Source of the DNA: Palsa-504 sp050011155
GTDB lineage: Bacteria; Actinomycetota; Actinomycetes; Streptosporangiales; Streptosporangiaceae
Reading direction: 5' to 3'
Length of the DNA stretch: 64,000 bases
NCBI GenBank assembly: GCA_050011155.1
Contig: JBEKJP010000021.1
Location: forward strand, 1-64,000
Shown here piece after piece: positions 62,970-64,000 of this stretch. Position numbers and translations under genes: made by a program. The notes beneath the pieces were generated by a model. It did not search any database. It saw nothing but the letters and a program-made list of their open reading frames with translations, and was not told the DNA's origin. Position 1 is the first letter of the stretch, and each line of letters opens with the position of its first letter.

Positions 62970-64000
62970 TGGCCCTTTCGTTCGTCTTCATGATCTGCCC
63001 AGTGGGCATCGGGATCGCGCTGATCCGGCGCTATGCCCAGGCGGTCCCGGCTGGTCAGGCGGCGCGCGGTGACCGGCCTGAGCGGCTGCTGCGATGGGCG
63101 GCCGGCCTGCTGTCCGCCCGGCGGGCCGAGTGGGGCCAGGCGATGATCGGCGAGCTCGACCACATCGACGGCCGGGGCCGGCGGTGGCGCTTCGCGGTCG
63201 GCTGCGCGGGCGCCACGCTGCTGATGCCGCCCTGGGGCCGAGCCGCCGCCGCGGTGCAGGCGATGGCCGTGGCCGCGGCCGGGGGCGCCGGCGTGGAAGC
63301 GGCCGTGGCCGTCCGGTACCGGCTGGGCGGCGGCGGCGGTCTGGTCTTCGAGGTGATCGAGCTGGTTTTCCTGGCCGCTTTCACCCTCGCCGCGGTGACC
63401 CTGCTGCGCCGCCCCGGCCTTGCCCTGCCCGGCCTCCTTGGCGGCGCGGTCGTCGCCCTGACCTGGCTGGCGATGCAAGGATTCACCTTCTACGACGTCA
63501 TCGCCCCGTGGATCGCCCCATTTTGGCCGCTGGTCCCGATGGTCGCGGTGCCGGCCGCCGTGGGGGCGGCTGGCGCGCTGTGGGCCGGCAGCGCCGTCGA
63601 CGGCCGGCGTATCGCCCGGCTGGCCGCCATCAGCGCCGGCCTGGGCCTGTACCTGTACGGAGCCATCGCGGTCGCGGTGCTCGGCGCCGGCGGCCCGCCC
63701 GGGACCCCGGGCTGGACCGGCGGCCAGAACGTCGGCGACCGGCTCGCCAACAACATGACCGAAAACCTGCTGGTCATCCCGCTGGTGACGGCCACCATCG
63801 GCTGGGCCGCCGCCGCGGCCACCGCCCGTCTCCGCCTCCGCCCCGCCGCCAGCGTGCTGCCGGTCCCGCTCCCGGCCACCGGCTGGGCGAGCGAGGAGAA
63901 CCAGAGGTCGATCCCGTCGCCGCCCGAGCCAGCCCCGGCCGGCCGCCCCCGCCCCCGCCCCTGGCGCCGCGCCGCCTGGCTCCTGCTCCTGAGTGCCGGC
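62969..64000 (+). CDS. Membrane protein coupled to PadR, runs off the window
   Basis: Open frame from ATG 62969 (overlapping the PadR TAA) to the window end, at least 344 residues. It has several hydrophobic segments (LVFEVIELVFLAAFTLAAV; the FWPLVPMVAVPAAVGAAGAL block; LVIPLVTATIGWAA) and a proline/arginine-rich stretch before the cut. An early RRAEWGQAMIGELDHI resembles the short soluble segment found in many PadR-linked actinobacterial membrane proteins. No enzymatic family is recognised. Confidence 0.7.
   Translation, partial: MALSFVFMICPVGIGIALIRRYAQAVPAGQAARGDRPERLLRWAAGLLSARRAEWGQAMIGELDHIDGRGRRWRFAVGCAGATLLMPPWGRAAAAVQAMAVAAAGGAGVEAAVAVRYRLGGGGGLVFEVIELVFLAAFTLAAVTLLRRPGLALPGLLGGAVVALTWLAMQGFTFYDVIAPWIAPFWPLVPMVAVPAAVGAAGALWAGSAVDGRRIARLAAISAGLGLYLYGAIAVAVLGAGGPPGTPGWTGGQNVGDRLANNMTENLLVIPLVTATIGWAAAAATARLRLRPAASVLPVPLPATGWASEENQRSIPSPPEPAPAGRPRPRPWRRAAWLLLLSAG

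Overview
This is a high-GC actinomycete chromosome segment. Codons end almost always in G or C, GTG and TTG starts are common, and gene families such as LAL/LuxR, PucR and PadR regulators, short BON proteins and C-minus L33/L31 paralogues are typical of that group. I cannot name the genus. I see no tRNA, rRNA, CRISPR array, transposase or integrase.

Region 1 (0.8-43.9 kb) is the unusual part. It holds five MalT-like LuxR ATPase regulators: R1 at 3.1-5.7 kb, R2 at 9.3-11.9, R3 at 16.8-19.4, R4 at 37.3-40.1, and a wrecked R5 at 40.4-42.6. It also holds four copies of a 65-90 residue protein that I call SP1-SP4. Ten promoter elements (OP1-OP10) share one rigid layout, read towards the gene: RTCRCM, 6-7 bases, KGYGAY, 6 bases, TCACM, 11 bases, and a -10-like hexamer such as GAGGCT, CAGGCT or GACGCT. 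The bases between the dyad arms differ from regulator to regulator: AGGATCT/GGGATCT near R1, CGGCCG near R2, GTGATCC near R3, AGAATTA/AGATACA near R4/R5. The genes behind these promoters encode small-molecule enzymes and exporters: two metallo-beta-lactamase-fold hydrolases, an esterase plus quinone-type reductase pair, a 3-hydroxyisobutyrate-dehydrogenase-like enzyme, an NTF2-like protein, an MFS exporter, a VIT-like membrane protein followed by an aldo/keto reductase, and SP proteins. My reading is a set of parallel, insulated activator circuits for sensing and detoxifying or degrading small molecules, copied and diverged in one locus.

Within the same span lie two LAL regulators of another type (21.2-24.0 kb; 43.9-46.6 kb, frameshifted), two LysR units with visible operators around a DHA2 drug exporter, an NmrA-like reductase, a P-type ATPase, BON proteins, and a minus-strand operon of HdeD, AI-2E-type and flippase-like membrane proteins. 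Many genes are internally deleted or frameshifted fossils: an MFS exporter, an SDR, a PLP lyase, a DUF4331 protein, a chloroperoxidase-type hydrolase, R5 and possibly the BON genes.

Region 2 (46.7-64 kb) is more ordinary. It carries an alpha/beta hydrolase, a PIN toxin-antitoxin pair, a YihY/BrkB membrane protein, a Nudix hydrolase, a monooxygenase-fold protein, and a zinc-independent L33-L31 operon behind a Zur-type box. A polyhydroxyalkanoate unit follows (PucR regulator, PHA synthase, PHA depolymerase, acyl-CoA dehydrogenase). Then come pyrophosphatase, acyl-CoA ligase, adenylate kinase, a VIT transporter, a gentisate dioxygenase/FAH pair, and a PadR regulator coupled to a membrane protein that runs off the end.
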